Positions 1-11,752 of a DNA stretch of 64,000 bases are shown here, one piece after another. Positions within the stretch are counted from its first letter, which is position 1. Each line of letters starts with the position of its first letter. The notes beneath the pieces are model-generated. The model was not told the origin of the DNA and did no database searches. It was given only the letters and a program-made list of their open reading frames with translations. This DNA is from Phytophthora quininea (Eukaryota; Oomycota; Peronosporomycetes; Peronosporales; Peronosporaceae). The stretch covers positions 1 through 64,000 of the forward strand of contig JAAVTG010000689.1 in NCBI GenBank assembly GCA_011947345.1. The letters are read 5' to 3'. The position numbers and the translations under genes are program-made.

Positions 1-760
1 TCAAAGTAGTCACCTCTAGAGCGGATGTTACAGTGTGCAAATTCAAGGTTGGGACCCCATAATTCCACAGACCACTTTTCATCTGACGGCACGGTAGACT
101 CATACGGAACCCGATAGTGTCTGTGTATCTCGTCAAACGTCTTCAATGCAGGCAGAATCCGCTCGCGCCAGTCCGTCACATAGATATTCCACACAAACCC
201 CACCTCTTCCAATCGGGATTTATCACGAGTGACTTGATCCGAGTAACTACTTCCTGCACGAATATTGCTGACGACAAAACCGAGTTTAGCATTCCACGGC
301 CAGCGTTCATCGGAAACAACAGTAAAGGTCTGCGGTACGCGACAGTGTCCGTGGATGTTGTGAAAAGCCTCGAACGCTGGCATGATGCCGTACTTCCACT
401 CAGCGTCGGAGTGATCCCATACGAAACTCAGCTCTCGTAATTCCTCCGTACTACCTTTCACTTGGTCAGCGAAGTCGCCGCGACATCGCCTATTGGCGAT
501 CTGGCTTCTCAATTTCTTGCCCCAAAACCTTCTGGCCATGTAGCACCCTTTGGGACAACAAAGTTCGCCGGTATGTCGGTATCGCTGAGGAGATCGTAAT
601 AGCGCCGCAGCATGGGCATGAAGAAGTGGTCCCATTTGTACTGAGCCCAGTCCCAGGCGAAGTGCATCTGCTCAAGCTCTCCAGCATCTTCTCTGGGATC
701 TCTTTCTCGTTCGCTTCCTCTTCGCCAGCTTGTACTGCCACGGATTTCAGCCAGTAATAT
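1..760 (-). pseudogene. HA-repeat-like protein gene, copy 1 (partial, degraded)
   Basis: Read on the minus strand, this stretch matches the copies at 23735-24850 (+) and 34585-35745 (-). They encode repeats of about 70 residues with the pattern W..L..F...H.HC.VP..F.VP....W....WG, which resembles the helicase-associated (HA) repeat. Copy 1 is the most diverged: relative to copy 3 it has a short insertion near 440-455 and frame breaks, and it runs off the window start. No helicase core is visible. The HA assignment rests on the motif pattern only and the function is unknown. Confidence 0.5.
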
Positions 761-959
761 CGATGGGAGTTGGTGATTGGCTGGAGAGTTGAAGTTGATG
801 CTGGACGGGTACCATGGCGGACGACGTCGCGCTCCTGCTCAACGGGTTTGACAAGGCACTTCAGCTTTGCATCCGATCGATGCTCGTGCGCTGTCGACTA
901 CTATACGTCTGCAGGATTCGCCGGTCTTTCTGTACGGGTCAGTGTTGATTATGATACTC

Positions 960-2715
960 TTATAGCGTGTACTTTTGATACCTGCGCAGGATGCGCTGCA
1001 ACTGGTAATGGACCTCTCCGGCGCTAGGGCGGTCGGCTGGATTCAGGTCCACGCATGCGTGACCCAAGAGCACCAAAGCTTGCGGCGCGTTGGGGAGAAC
1101 TCTACGCGCACTCTGCCCATGGCCACCATCTCCATCAGCGCCGTCTCCGTTACCTTCTCGCCCGAGTCGGATGTGATCGTGGCGATCGCGCTCGCGTACG
1201 GCGGCAGGTGAGAGTCCAATTCCGACAGCACCACTCCGAACGAGAAGATGTCGGCACTCGTGTTGTAGCGCTTGCCCAGCATCACCTCGGGCGCCATCCA
1301 GCGTCGAGTCCCCACCCCCGCCGTCATCGTGTCCACCGTCCACTTGCGCGAAACACCAAAGTCCGTGATCTTGGCGTTCCAGTCCGACGTCAGCAGGATG
1401 TTCATCGACTTGAGGTCGCGGTGCAAAATGACTGGGTCTAGCGAGTGCAGGTAGGTCAGCGCTTGGGCCACGTGCACTGCAATCTTGGCCTTGTCGCCAT
1501 CGAAGCCTTGGGGTCGGTGCTCCACGCGGTCGAAGCGACGGAGCAGCGAGAACAGGTCGCCGCCTTTCATCAACTCGGACACGGCGCAGAGGTCGGTGAG
1601 CGCGTCCCACGCCACACCCACGAACCGCACGATGCGCGGGTGCTCGACACTCGCCATCAGCTTAATCTCGGACAGGAAAATGTTGATCTGCTTCATATCC
1701 TTCCTCTTCTCGGGCAGCAGCACTTTGATCGCGACGGCCTTGCAGCGATATTTGCCGCTGTAGACCTCTCCGTGCCCCCTGTGTTGATCAACTCCTCGCG
1801 GATGAGCTTCTCCAGCGGAATGCGGGCTGCTACAATGGTCTCATCTTCCCACAGGGTGGAGTTCGACTTAGTCTTCTTCGTGACTGCCCCTGAGGTTGTG
1901 CTGCTGCTGTCCAGACGCAGAGTCGAGTCGAGGTTGGCTGTGCTGTCTAGTTGCACTGTCCTGTCAAAGTTGTTGTTGAGGTGTTGAGCGCGCAGTTCCG
2001 AGGACTGCTGCAAGCTCTCCAACGAGATTGGTTGAGCTGCAGGGAGACTGAGTGGAGCATGAGCGTAGGAGTCGTCAAACGACGGGGACGCCGGCTTCAG
2101 GGTGTGTCTCCTGCGGCGGTATAACCAGAAAATCAATCCCGCGATAAAGACGCCAACTACAAAGACGCCAGCCACGATACCAATGAGACTCACCGTGCTC
2201 ATGCCTGTGCAAAAGAGAATGAGTGTTAGACTTCACTGCGCCAGATCAGATCCCAACGCTCCTGTGCGTACCGCTGCCACTGGTTTGCACGACGACAATC
2301 CCTGACCCCTGACTGTGCTCGCTGTCGTTGGAGCCCTCTTTAACGATCACTGTCGTCGTCGCATTCGCAGTCGCGACCGCAGACGCTGGCGCGGATGTCG
2401 CCGTCGAGTTTGAAGAAGCGCTGGCACTACCGGAGACTGCGGGTGCCGACGTGGAGCTGGTATCCGACAAGGCATTGGAAGTGCTTGTAGAACTGGACGT
2501 CGTGGACGCGGTCGACGACGGCGCTGCCGTTGTGGAAGCTGGCGCTGTGGTGCTCGGTGACGCTGTCGTTGGAGTTGGGGTCGTCGTCGGTCTTGGCGTC
2601 TGGGTCGGCGTCGCCGTCGTGGGGTCGGCGTGGTGCTTGTTGAGCTCGTCGACGTGCCTGTCACGGTGTCGGCAGCAGTGGAGACCACGTCCGCGGCGGT
2701 GCTGATGAGCGACAT
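960..2715 (-). CDS. K1: transmembrane TKL-type protein kinase, stalk-only type
   Basis: Receptor-like Ser/Thr kinase of the oomycete transmembrane TKL group. Exon 1 (2715-2272) starts MSLISTAADVV and encodes a Ser/Thr-rich, probably O-glycosylated stalk. A 67-nt intron (2271-2205, GTACGC..GCACAG) precedes exon 2, which opens with the membrane helix (IVAGVFVVGVFIAGLIFWL) and a basic stop-transfer RRRR. The kinase domain has HRDLKSMN, DFGVS and MAPEV and ends in RYQKYTL. Reading needs three single-base corrections: near 2625 (C run, stalk), 1785 (G run, glycine loop) and 1100 (C run, C-lobe). No cleavable signal peptide is visible at the N-terminus, so a further 5' exon is possible. It could be a pseudogene, but the clean sequence between breaks argues for sequence error. 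Confidence 0.8.
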
Positions 2716-3085
2716 GGAATCTGCACGTTGAGTCAGCTAATAGCGGTGTATTGTACTCCGACCGGGCTCGGCGGGGTGAATTGAGCTCCCAAGCAAACCG
2801 TCAGGCGCGTAGGGAATTCCGAACTGGTCTTGGACTCCCCTCAGCCACGCTTATCGACAGACACAGGCCTCAGAAGCGCCATGAAGTGGACGGGCATTGT
2901 CAGACAACGCCCTCGAGCACGAGAAGATCCACTCAAAGCGTCAGCACACATCCTGGCCAACATCTTCCGGCTCTGCTTTTGCCGGTCGTGCTCGCTTTCG
3001 GTGACATCTTCCGCCGCCATGTTGGCAAGTCGTTGGGAAAGGCTGCTGCTACATTGCTACGTGTTGGCAATTTTTTGCAGTCTCC
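2716..3085. other. Intergenic gap between K1 and K2
   Basis: About 370 nt between the 5' end of K1 and the 3' end of K2. It should hold the K1 promoter and K2 terminator. Short open frames occur on both strands but none resembles a kinase fragment or another known domain. I see no repeat or mobile element here. Confidence 0.5.
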
Positions 3086-4926
3086 CTACACCGTGTACAA
3101 CTCGTACTGCTGCATCAAAAGCTGAAGTTGGTAGTGCACCTCACTGGCGCTCGGCCGCGCGCTCGAGTTGAGACTCACACACGCGTGACCGAGTTCAACG
3201 AGCGGCTTGGGCGCGGCGTCCGAAAAGCAGATGCGGACCCGCCCGATGGCAATCAGCTGCAGAAGCGCTGCGTCCGGCACTCGCTGGACGCCTCGATTCG
3301 TCCTCGCGTCCGAGTACGGCAGCACTTGCGACTCCAACTCGGAGAGCACCACGCCCAACGAGAAAATGTCGGCGCTGGCGTCGTAGCGGTCACCCATCAG
3401 AACCTCGGGCGCCATCCACAGGGAGGTGCCCACGTTCGCCGTCATGCTCGAGAAGCTGTACTTGCGGGACACACCAAAGTCCGACACCTTGGCCTCGAGT
3501 TTGGACGTGAGCAGGATGTTCCTCGACTTGAGGTCGCGATGCAGCACCTTCGGGTCCAGCGAGTGCAGGTACGTCACCGCCTGCGCTGTCGACAGCGCAA
3601 CCGAGCTTTGACCAAGTCGAATCCGTGCGGCTGCTGCTCCTGCTCGTACCGGTTGAGCAACGAGCGTAGATCGCCACCTTCCATGAACTCAAGGACCGCG
3701 GTCAAATCCGAGAGCGAGTCCCAAGCGACACCGAGGAAGCGCACGATGCACGGGTGATCGATCGTCGCCAGCAGCTTGATCTCGGCCAGGAAGGCGTTGA
3801 TGGCATCCAGGTCCTTCTGCTTGTCCGGCAGCAACACTTTTAAGGCCACAACGTCGTCGCGATACATTCCGCGGTAGACTTCGCCGTAGCCGCCCGTGCT
3901 CAGCAGCGCCGTTGTGGTGAGCTTCTCCAGTGGGATCCGCATTGCAGTGATCACCTGATCGCCCCACAAGCCCGACGACTGCAAAGTCGAGCTCACCTTC
4001 GACGCGCTCGCGCTGTTCTGGTGCGCAGTGTGGAACGGGTCAAAGGATGCAGAAGTCGACGACGTTGCAAACCGCTCGGTGCCGCCGGTGTTGAACACGG
4101 GCAGATCTCCAGTCGCCCCTAAGTTCACATGGCGTAGCGTGAAGGAGCTGAAGCGCTTCGACCGCTGTTTTCGACGGAAGCACCAGTTCAGGAGTAGCAC
4201 AAGCAGAAGCAGCACTCCTGTCGCCCCCAAGGCGAGACTGACGATGCTACCGCTGCTCAAACCTAGTCAACAAGAACGATTAGGACACGGTCTTTTAGCA
4301 CAAGCTCATCAGGACAAACCTGAGCCTGCAGCAGTCGCAACGTCGGTCCCATGGCTGTGCGGTCCGGTAATGTTGACCAGCGAACCGCTAGCGTCGTTTC
4401 CGATCCCCCGTAGTTCTGTCAGTCCCGAGTCGCTACCACGCCAGGAGCTTTCGCTACCGCTATCATCATTACTGGAGCTCGTTCTGCTTGCGGTTGTGCT
4501 GGACAACGCCGCAGCGCTTGACGACGACGGCGACGGTGTCGATGTCGCTGTGGTAGCTGATGGCGAGCTCGTTGTTTCTGATTCAAATCCCGAGCTGCCG
4601 CTGCTGGAGTCTGCGCTTGGCGTTGACGTACGCGGGGATGAAGCGGTGGTTGATGGCGACGGTGCGGATGTCGTGGCTTTTGGAGTTGATGTGGTGGGTG
4701 ATGGCGTCTTTGTTGTCGATGAAGGCGCTGACGTTGTTGTAGATGCTGGTGCAGACGTAGTTGTGGTCGCCGGCGTGCTTGTGGTGGTGGGGGTCTCCGT
4801 CGCTGGATTCGAGTCCGAGTTCGAAGTGCTCGGAGATGTCGTTGTCGTGCCAGTCAAGGCGTCGGCCGTCGTGGACACTGTGCCGGTCACCGTGTTGACA
4901 ACGGACCCGATGAGAGATTGCTTCAT
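3086..4926 (-). CDS. K2: transmembrane TKL-type protein kinase, stalk-only type
   Basis: Paralogue of K1. Exon 1 begins at ATG 4926 (MKQSLIGSVVNTV) and encodes a long Thr/Ser/Pro-rich stalk. The intron (4319-4263, 57 nt) lies at the same place as in K1, just before the membrane segment. Exon 2 begins LSSGSIVSLALGATGVLLLL, followed by RRKQRSKR. The kinase domain shows GGYGEVYRG, VALKVLLPDK, HRDLKSRN, DFGVS and MAPEV, so all catalytic residues are present. One frame break lies near 3605, in the helix before YLHSLDP, fixed by a single base. The C-terminus ends LYTV. The frame stays open upstream of the chosen ATG, so the start could lie further 5'. Confidence 0.82.
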
Positions 4927-5342
4927 GGTGTCGGGTAGCGTATTGGAAATGCGTGTATCATTCCAAGCGCGTTGTGCTGAGACTTTGGCCCACGAGCACC
5001 GCGATGATCTTCTAGAGAGGGCACCGCCACAAGCAGGGACTCGCAGCTGGGAGGCAAACACCGTACGCTTCCGGTCGCCGTGTCAAGAGAAGATTTCATC
5101 TGTCATCGACGCCACCGAAAGCGGCAACGCTAAAACTTTCGCGTGGAGTCGCGCGGTGACAAGGAGTCCAGGATGTGGCACTTCGCAGAGGCGAGGCATG
5201 GGCAATGACGGATTTGCTTCTAGGCTCATGTCGTGTTGACGAGCGGTCAAGGAATCACAACCATCGAATACGAGCCCCACAATGCACGAGCTGCCAAACT
5301 GAATGCCTCGTGTGCATGTATTGCCGGCGTTAGACCTGTCTG

Positions 5343-6942
5343 CTAGAGCGTGTAGCCCTCGTACTTGCGGACGATGCCCTGCAGCCGGTAGAGCACTTGG
5401 TTGGCGCTCGGACGCGCCGTCGGGTCCAGATCTACGCACGCGAGGCCCAAGTCCACGAGACCCTGTGGCGCGTTGGCCGAGAACTCGACCCGGAGCTGGC
5501 CCGAGGAGACCATCTGCAGCCGAGCCGTGTCGGAGACTTTCCGCTCGGCCCACGTCTCGCGGTACGGCGGAAGGTGCGAGTCGAGCTCGGACAGCACGAT
5601 GCCGAACGAGAAAATGTCGGCGCTGGCGTCGTAGTGCTCGCCTAACATCACCTCGGGTGCCATCCACAGCACCGAGCCCACGCCTGCCGTCAAGGTATCC
5701 AGACTCCACTGACGAGAGACGCCAAAGTCCGTGATCTTGGCCTGCAGTGTGGGCGTGAGTAGGATGTTCATCGACTTGAGGTCGCGGTGGAGCACAATGG
5801 GGTCGAGCGAGTGCAGGTACGCCAACGCTTGGGCCGTCTGGAGAGCGATGCGGGCTTTGTCGAGGTCGAATCCGTGCGGACGGTGCTCGGTCTGCTCGAA
5901 CCTGGTGAGTAGTGAGTGCAAGTCGCCACCGAACATGAACTCGCTCACGGCGCTTAGATCTGAGAGCGAGTCCCACGCGACGCCGATGAAGCGAACGATC
6001 CGCGGGTGCTCAATGCTCGCCATGAGCTTGATTTCGCCCAGGAACGCGTTTACCTCGTGCATCTTCTTCTGCTTGTCGGGGAGCAGTCTCTTGATCGCGA
6101 CCACCTCGCCCTGAAAAGTGCCGCGATAGACTAGACCGTGCCCTCCAGAGCTAACGAGTTTCGTCGAGCCCAGCCTTTCTAGCGGTATGCGCTTCGACAT
6201 GACAATTTCGTCTTCCCATAGTGCTGCCGGGAGCGTTTGGGACTCGGAATTACTACTGCTCTCGAGGTCTTTGGTGTGGAAGGGGAGAAGACTTCGGTCG
6301 CCTGGTCTCGCTCTTCCGTTGGGACTCCTCCTGTAGTTCTGTAGAGACTCGAAGGTGTTGACTCGGATTTCCGAGACTGTTTCTTGTGGCGTGAATACCA
6401 GCAGCCCAGTAAGGTAACGAGAAGCGCCAAAGCTGCCACAGCAATCGCAGCAATGTACCCTGCGCTCAAGCCTGTCATTGCATGCAATAGAGTGTCAAAT
6501 AGCTACATGCATCGCCAGGACTTGAGTACTGAGTCGCACCTGACCCTCCATCTTTTGCTTGCTGGACTACAGCGTCACCTGATGCGTCAGTGGAGTAGTT
6601 GGAGCTCGTGCTGCTGCTACCCGAAGCCACACCATCGATATCGGTATTGGCTGAAGAATCGACGCTGGTCGACATTGACAAGCTTCCATCACCTGATGAA
6701 GTGCTCGGCTTCGAGGTCATCGGTTCCGGTGGAAATGTCGTCGCATTTGGTGCCGCAGTTGGCGATCCCGAAGAAGAAGAAGATGACGAGCCAAACGAGC
6801 TCTCGCTCGAGCTAGAGTTTGAGGTGGAGCTCGAGCTTGAGCTAGTCGGGGTGGCGGTGGATGACCCAGTCAAGGCATCGACCGTCGTGTCTGCGGCACT
6901 TGAAATGACGTCCACCGTGTCCCCAATCAACGTCTCCTGCAT
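5343..6942 (-). CDS. K3: transmembrane TKL-type protein kinase, stalk-only type
   Basis: Same architecture as K1 and K2. The chosen start is ATG 6942 (MQETLIGDTVDVISSAAD), aligning with the K2 start; the frame stays open further upstream. A Ser-rich stalk follows, then an intron at the conserved position (6539-6472, 68 nt), the membrane helix (GYIAAIAVAALALLVTLLGC) and the kinase. Glycine loop GGHGLVYRG, VAIKRLLPDK, HRDLKSMN, DFGVS and MAPEVM are intact, and the protein ends YEGYTL. One break near 6290 in the juxtamembrane segment is fixed by one extra C in a CCCC run. A catalytically active kinase is expected. The ligand is unknown. Confidence 0.83.
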
Positions 6943-7193
6943 CGCAACGTCCTCCACTTTGCCAATTGATGAATGCTTCTGCTTGCTCCAGAGACGCTGC
7001 CGGGGCAGACCTTTGCCTGGCCCCAAGTCTTGAAATCGCCTATCCGAAATCTTGGCCAGGAAGCCTCTCGCCCACCTTTTAGCCATTTTGTGAGACTCGA
7101 GACTCCAACTTGTGTGCGCTAAGCCTTCAAACTTCCTTAATCAATTTTTGTTCCTTATCTCTTCTACTACGTAGGATTTGCTACTCCACCGAG

Positions 7194-8880
7194 TTACAGC
7201 GTGGCATGTTCGTACATGTTCATAATGAGCTGCAGTTGGTACAAAACTTCACCAGCACTTGGCCTCGCGTCAGGTCGAGATCGACACAAGCGTGGGCGAG
7301 ATCGATCAGAGCTTGCGGTGCGTGGACCGAGAATTCTATTCGCAGGCGGCCCATCGAAACGAGTTGCAGCAACGCAGTGTCCGGAATGGCTCGACCCGAG
7401 TCGGTCTCCTTAGCTGCCGCGTACGGCAGAGTATGCGAGTCCAATTCCGACAAGACCACGCCGAACGAGAAAATGTCTGCGCTTGCGCCGTAGCGATCTC
7501 CCATCATCACTTCCGGGGCCATCCAGAGGGACGTACCTACATTTGCTGTCATGGTTCGGTCGCTGCTCTCTCGAGAGACTCCAAAGTCGGTGATCTTGGC
7601 GTCGAGTTTCTCTGTCAGTAAAATGTTCTTCGACTTTAAGTCTCGATGCAACACCAACGGGTCAAGCGAGTGCAGATACGTGAGCGCATGAGCAACGTGA
7701 AGAGCAATGCGAGTCTTCTCCAAATCAAAGCCGTGCGGTCGACGTTCATGCCACTCTATGTAGTTCAAATGCGAGCGGAGATCACCGCCGTGCATGAACT
7801 CGGACACGGCACACAAATCTGAAAGTGAGTCCCAAGCCACACCAACAAGCCGCACGACCCGAGGATGTTCTAGAAATGACATCATCTTGATCTCGGACAG
7901 GAAGGCGTTGATGTGGCGCAGAGTTTTCCGTGACTCGGGTAGCAGCATCTTGATAGCGACGACTTCGTTACGATACGAGCCGCGATAGACCATCCCGTAG
8001 CCTCCTTTGTTAACCACTTTGCCTCTGACGATTTTCTCTAGCGGGATTCGCATGGCCGTGATGGTGTCGTCCTCCCACATTCCGGTTTGCTGTGTCATAA
8101 GAAACGACGTTGAATAGCCTCCTCGCTCGAGATAAGCGGCTCGGTACGCAGTATTTACATCCGTCGATGACGTGTCTAGCCGTGAGTTGATAGTATCGTC
8201 GCTCGACATGGCAATAGCAGGTTTGTTGTCGATAAGTTGGCGTTGAAATGACGGCGACAAAACAACTTCGGGCGTTCTCTTCTTCTGACCAAAGCGCCAC
8301 GCGATCATCCCGACAATCAGAAGCAAAATGGTCACTGCAGCTAAAGCGATGGCGACAAACATCCAAGCGTCCACTGCCGCTGAATGGTCTGCGATCTCTT
8401 TCGTGTCTCTGCTTGATGACCCTCCACTCGGGGCGATGTGCAAACTCCAGTCGCCGGCGCTTCCATCGTTGCTACTGGACGTGGAATTGAGCGATACGTC
8501 TGCATCTAGTGACGATGAAGGCGACTCGAATGTTGTGCTTGGTGTGAATCCGCTGTTTGAGCTGCCGACTGTCGATCCAGTGCTTGAGCTACTTGAGGGC
8601 TCCGGAGCTGGTGCCGAAGGCGTGGAGGTCGTTGGAGTTGGAGAAGCAGTCGTGAGTTGGGGGTCGTCGTCGGTTGCAGAGTAGATATTGACGTTGGCCG
8701 CAGTGTTACTCCAGTTGGCGCTTTTGTAGTAGTCGAAGGTGTCAGCGTCGTATCAGCAGAGGATGAGTCCCCACCTCCGAGCACGCTGTTGACGAGAGAG
8801 CCCAGGAGCCCTTGTAGCTCCCTCGACCGTACCGGCTGAGTCGCTTCCGCCTGCAAGGAACACCACAGCACTGTCAACAT
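7194..8880 (-). CDS. K4: transmembrane TKL-type protein kinase, stalk-only type
   Basis: Stalk kinase like K1-K3, but the stalk runs into the membrane helix (AWMFVAIALAAVTILLLIVGM) without the intron seen in the other three. The kinase has GGYGMVYRG, VAIKMLLPES, HRDLKSKN, DFGVS and MAPEVM. Two single-base breaks are inferred: near 8658 (run of five C in the stalk) and near 7268 (late C-lobe, after HACVDLDL). Beyond the second break the frame continues to a TAA at 7194. The start is uncertain: ATG 8880 gives a short hydrophobic MLTVLWCSL leader, but an acceptor-like CTTGCAG just downstream leaves room for an upstream exon. Confidence 0.78.
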
Positions 8881-9226
8881 TTCATTCTCTAACATCCTCG
8901 AGCCGACCCACGCACCATCTTCAGCCGGTCGAGTCAGTAAATACTGCACAATGTCTACAGCTACGTGTTTGGTGTCCGTCCTCGTGAAAGCCGGCATCTC
9001 CATGAGTTTCTTATCCCCTATCCATGCTTGTAATCTCAAAGGAATTACTGAGGCACGTGGCAATCCATGCATGGTAATCGTAAAGAGAGCGAGGTCATAT
9101 GACATTGTAATTTAGCTCGTGGTCAGCCGAGTTGCTATCCATATGGATATCGGCTGGAGAAATTCGTTCATGTGCCAAGCAAAGATTCCATTGAAGAATG
9201 GTTTTCTACAGTCCATGATCCAGTCT
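8881..9226. other. Intergenic region between K4 and K5
   Basis: About 350 nt holding the upstream region of K4 and the 3' end of K5. Open frames here are short and match nothing in the cluster. No repeat or RNA gene seen. A K4 signal-peptide exon could be hidden here. Confidence 0.4.
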
Positions 9227-11542
9227 TCATCTTTCAAGAATTTGAACGAGCTGCAGCGCTGTCGGTCGTTTCTCCGGGTCTTGTTGGCAACAAGCGACTC
9301 CAAGTTGTCGAATAAACCGAGGACACTTGGGGCTAAAGGTTGGTCGTAGTCGCCCTTCCGTCACCAAAGCTAAGACCTCCGACTGACCGAGATTACTGCC
9401 GTTGGGCGCCACAGCATCGAAGTAGGGGCACCTGCACGTGTCCAGCTCCGTTAACAACACTCCGAACGCATATACATCAGCAGCTGGCGAATTGGAGTCC
9501 CCGTTCAGCATCTCGGGAGCCAGCCAGTACGCCACTCGAGACTTCGACGTCGCTGGGATCGTCTGGTGAGTCCCTGGCGATCCACAGTCGGCTAGCTTTG
9601 CTTCCATCGTCTCCGAGAGCATAACATTTCGTGCACTCAATTCACGAAGGATGTAAGCGGGCTTCTGTCCGTGCAGATAAGCGAGCGCTCGAGCAATACC
9701 GACGGCAATCTTTGTTTTCTGAGCGCTCCAGTCGCTGAAGGTGTCGTGGTTCCTGTCCAAATAAGCCTGTAACGTGCCAAGCGGCAAATATTCGACCGCC
9801 AAGGTTAAGTCGTAGGCAGATGTCCAGCCAGCACCGACGAAGTGCACAATGTTGGGGTGTTCGACCTGAGCCCATTGTTGGATTTCGCAAGCCAATTCCT
9901 CGAATGCAGCAATGTTGACTCGCTGGGATGCTGCCAACTTCTTCACCAGCACCCGCTGATTACCGAGACGAGCAACACTGGAATCCGTCGCGAGCGAATT
10001 CATAGGGAGCTGCTTCTCGACTTGTAGAGCGCTGAGTTGAATTCGTCTGCGCCCAATGTTCGAGTCGGCTGCTAAAACTCGCAGAGCAGTATTTGGCTCA
10101 AGACCTCGGATACTTTGAGCTCTTACCTGGTAGCAGGAGACCGGAACTACTGGTATTGGTTCTCTGTGCATCGAGCTAATGCGGACGGCCTCCTCGTATG
10201 TTGGTGGCGCTGAGATATCCAATCCAGAAGCGCGGTTATTATCTTCGTAAGACATCGGCAGGACCAGCGGGACAGCTGATGCTCGTTGAGTATTTTGCCG
10301 AGTTGGAGCGACTTGTGCTGCGGAATTAGGAGCATGGGCCCTGTGTTCGAATCTTGGTTGCTGTGTCGATTGACGAGCACTTTTATCCGTACGGTTAGTC
10401 GACATTGAGTCGCCCGAAGTGCCGATTGTGACATCAGTATGCGGTTGGGATTCGTCTGGCAGACTGGAGACGGTGGGGCGACGCCCGTCACTCCATCGCA
10501 GAGGCTCCGGTGTCATGATTTCGATATGGTCGCTAGCCTTTGGCGTTGCTATGCCCTCATCGGAGTCGTGGCGTCTTCTTCGCCGTCGTCGCGCAACAAA
10601 TATCCCCAGGACAACAACAACAAGCAGTAGGAAGAGACCTCCGCCGACAGCTCCACCTAGGACGGCGACGTTGACGCCACTGTTCTTGCCTGATCCATTC
10701 AACGCTGAAGAGTTCGATCCTGAGCTCGTACTCGATGTCGTTGGCACCAGCTTCGTCGTCCCGGAACTCGAAGAATGAGAAGAACCCCCAGAAGCGTACT
10801 CTTGCACCCACGACGTGACCCAGTCCGACGGTGTTGGTCGTGAGACCGTCACGGAGCTAGGAACCTTGTCAGCTCCGTAACATGGGATGTTCAAATACCC
10901 GTACGCTTTCGTTGCAGGACAGTCGCCGTACTGCCGTTCGCCACTAGTGCCGAGAGTATGCACCGCGTACACAACGTATGCGTCGCTGCTGTCGTTCCAA
11001 GTGTGTTTTGTGACCTCAATCTCTGGGATCATGGTCGATTCTCCGCCGACGGACCACATCTCCAAGTTCTTGTTCTCTTGGTCGAACTCCTCCACGACGC
11101 ACTTGACCACCGTGAGCATCGCGGTGCCCGTGCATGCGTCATTACTGTAGGTCGACGTGCCGTCGGGCTGCGTGCACTCGAACTCCGTGCAGTCGGAAAC
11201 TTCGTACTCGTCCAGTGTCAGAGCAATTCCAGCCATCGACGCTCCGTCGATAGGCAAGATCTGCTTGGCCTCGTTGGCGTCCGTCACGACGTATCCGCTG
11301 TCCCAAAGCACCGCCCGTTGGGCGAACCCGTCCAGCTCGTCGAACGTGACTCCGACGGAGCTCAACCTCGAGGCGACAGAGTTCGGTACCGTGGCCAGCG
11401 TCAATTGAACGATGACGTCTCCTGCGGCGTATCGAGTGTACAGCTGCAAAGCGAGGTCGGACGAACTGCCGTCCACCGCGAACGTCCCGGTGGGGGCCCA
11501 CGACGGTGTCGACAGCTCTCTCCGTAGCAGCGCGTCCCTCAT
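9227..11542 (-). CDS. K5: six-cysteine ectodomain receptor with a predicted pseudokinase domain
   Basis: A frame without internal breaks. It begins near ATG 11542 (MRDALLRRELS); an upstream signal-peptide exon is likely because the frame stays open 5'. The ectodomain carries the family motifs DGSSSDLALQLY, RAVLWDSG, DCTEFECTQPDG, VVKCVVEEF, MWSVGGES, IPCYGAD and WVTSWVQEY. A Ser-rich stalk, a TM helix (GGGLFLLLVVVVLGIFVA) and a basic stop follow, then a cytoplasmic linker of about 240 residues with PPTYEE. The C-terminal kinase fold has degenerate catalytic sites: no glycine-rich loop, HRD replaced by LRE (LRELSARN) and DFG replaced by DCG. The lysine of VLVKK remains. These are substitutions, not frame artefacts, so a pseudokinase is predicted. 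Confidence 0.85.
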   Translation of the reverse strand: MRDALLRRELSTPSWAPTGTFAVDGSSSDLALQLYTRYAAGDVIVQLTLATVPNSVASRLSSVGVTFDELDGFAQRAVLWDSGYVVTDANEAKQILPIDGASMAGIALTLDEYEVSDCTEFECTQPDGTSTYSNDACTGTAMLTVVKCVVEEFDQENKNLEMWSVGGESTMIPEIEVTKHTWNDSSDAYVVYAVHTLGTSGERQYGDCPATKAYGYLNIPCYGADKVPSSVTVSRPTPSDWVTSWVQEYASGGSSHSSSSGTTKLVPTTSSTSSGSNSSALNGSGKNSGVNVAVLGGAVGGGLFLLLVVVVLGIFVARRRRRRRHDSDEGIATPKASDHIEIMTPEPLRWSDGRRPTVSSLPDESQPHTDVTIGTSGDSMSTNRTDKSARQSTQQPRFEHRAHAPNSAAQVAPTRQNTQRASAVPLVLPMSYEDNNRASGLDISAPPTYEEAVRISSMHREPIPVVPVSCYQVRAQSIRGLEPNTALRVLAADSNIGRRRIQLSALQVEKQLPMNSLATDSSVARLGNQRVLVKKLAASQRVNIAAFEELACEIQQWAQVEHPNIVHFVGAGWTSAYDLTLAVEYLPLGTLQAYLDRNHDTFSDWSAQKTKIAVGIARALAYLHGQKPAYILRELSARNVMLSETMEAKLADCGSPGTHQTIPATSKSRVAYWLAPEMLNGDSNSPAADVYAFGVLLTELDTCRCPYFDAVAPNGSNLGQSEVLALVTEGRLRPTFSPKCPRFIRQLGVACCQQDPEKRPTALQLVQILER

Positions 11543-11752
11543 CGACTGTACCTTCAGACAGACGCAGATTCGCAAGTGAGCTGGCCCCTCCCATGGTGCA
11601 GGAGACACGACTCAGTCCAGTCCAGCGTTTCACGGGGAGGAGGGCCTCTACGAGACCGCGACAACGGATGAAGCTTCTACTGGCAGTCCTGAACCTATTT
11701 CGACTGGATGGACAAAGCTGCACGTGAAAGCTTCGCGGTATCCGATACCGGT

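Noticed and set aside
4028..5239. Long plus-strand open frame (403 codons) with Val/Asp-rich content
   Set aside because: It is the antisense of the Thr/Ser-rich stalk of K2; repeats of ACN/GCN codons give open Val/Asp/Gly frames on the other strand. The minus strand has the TM, intron and kinase logic.
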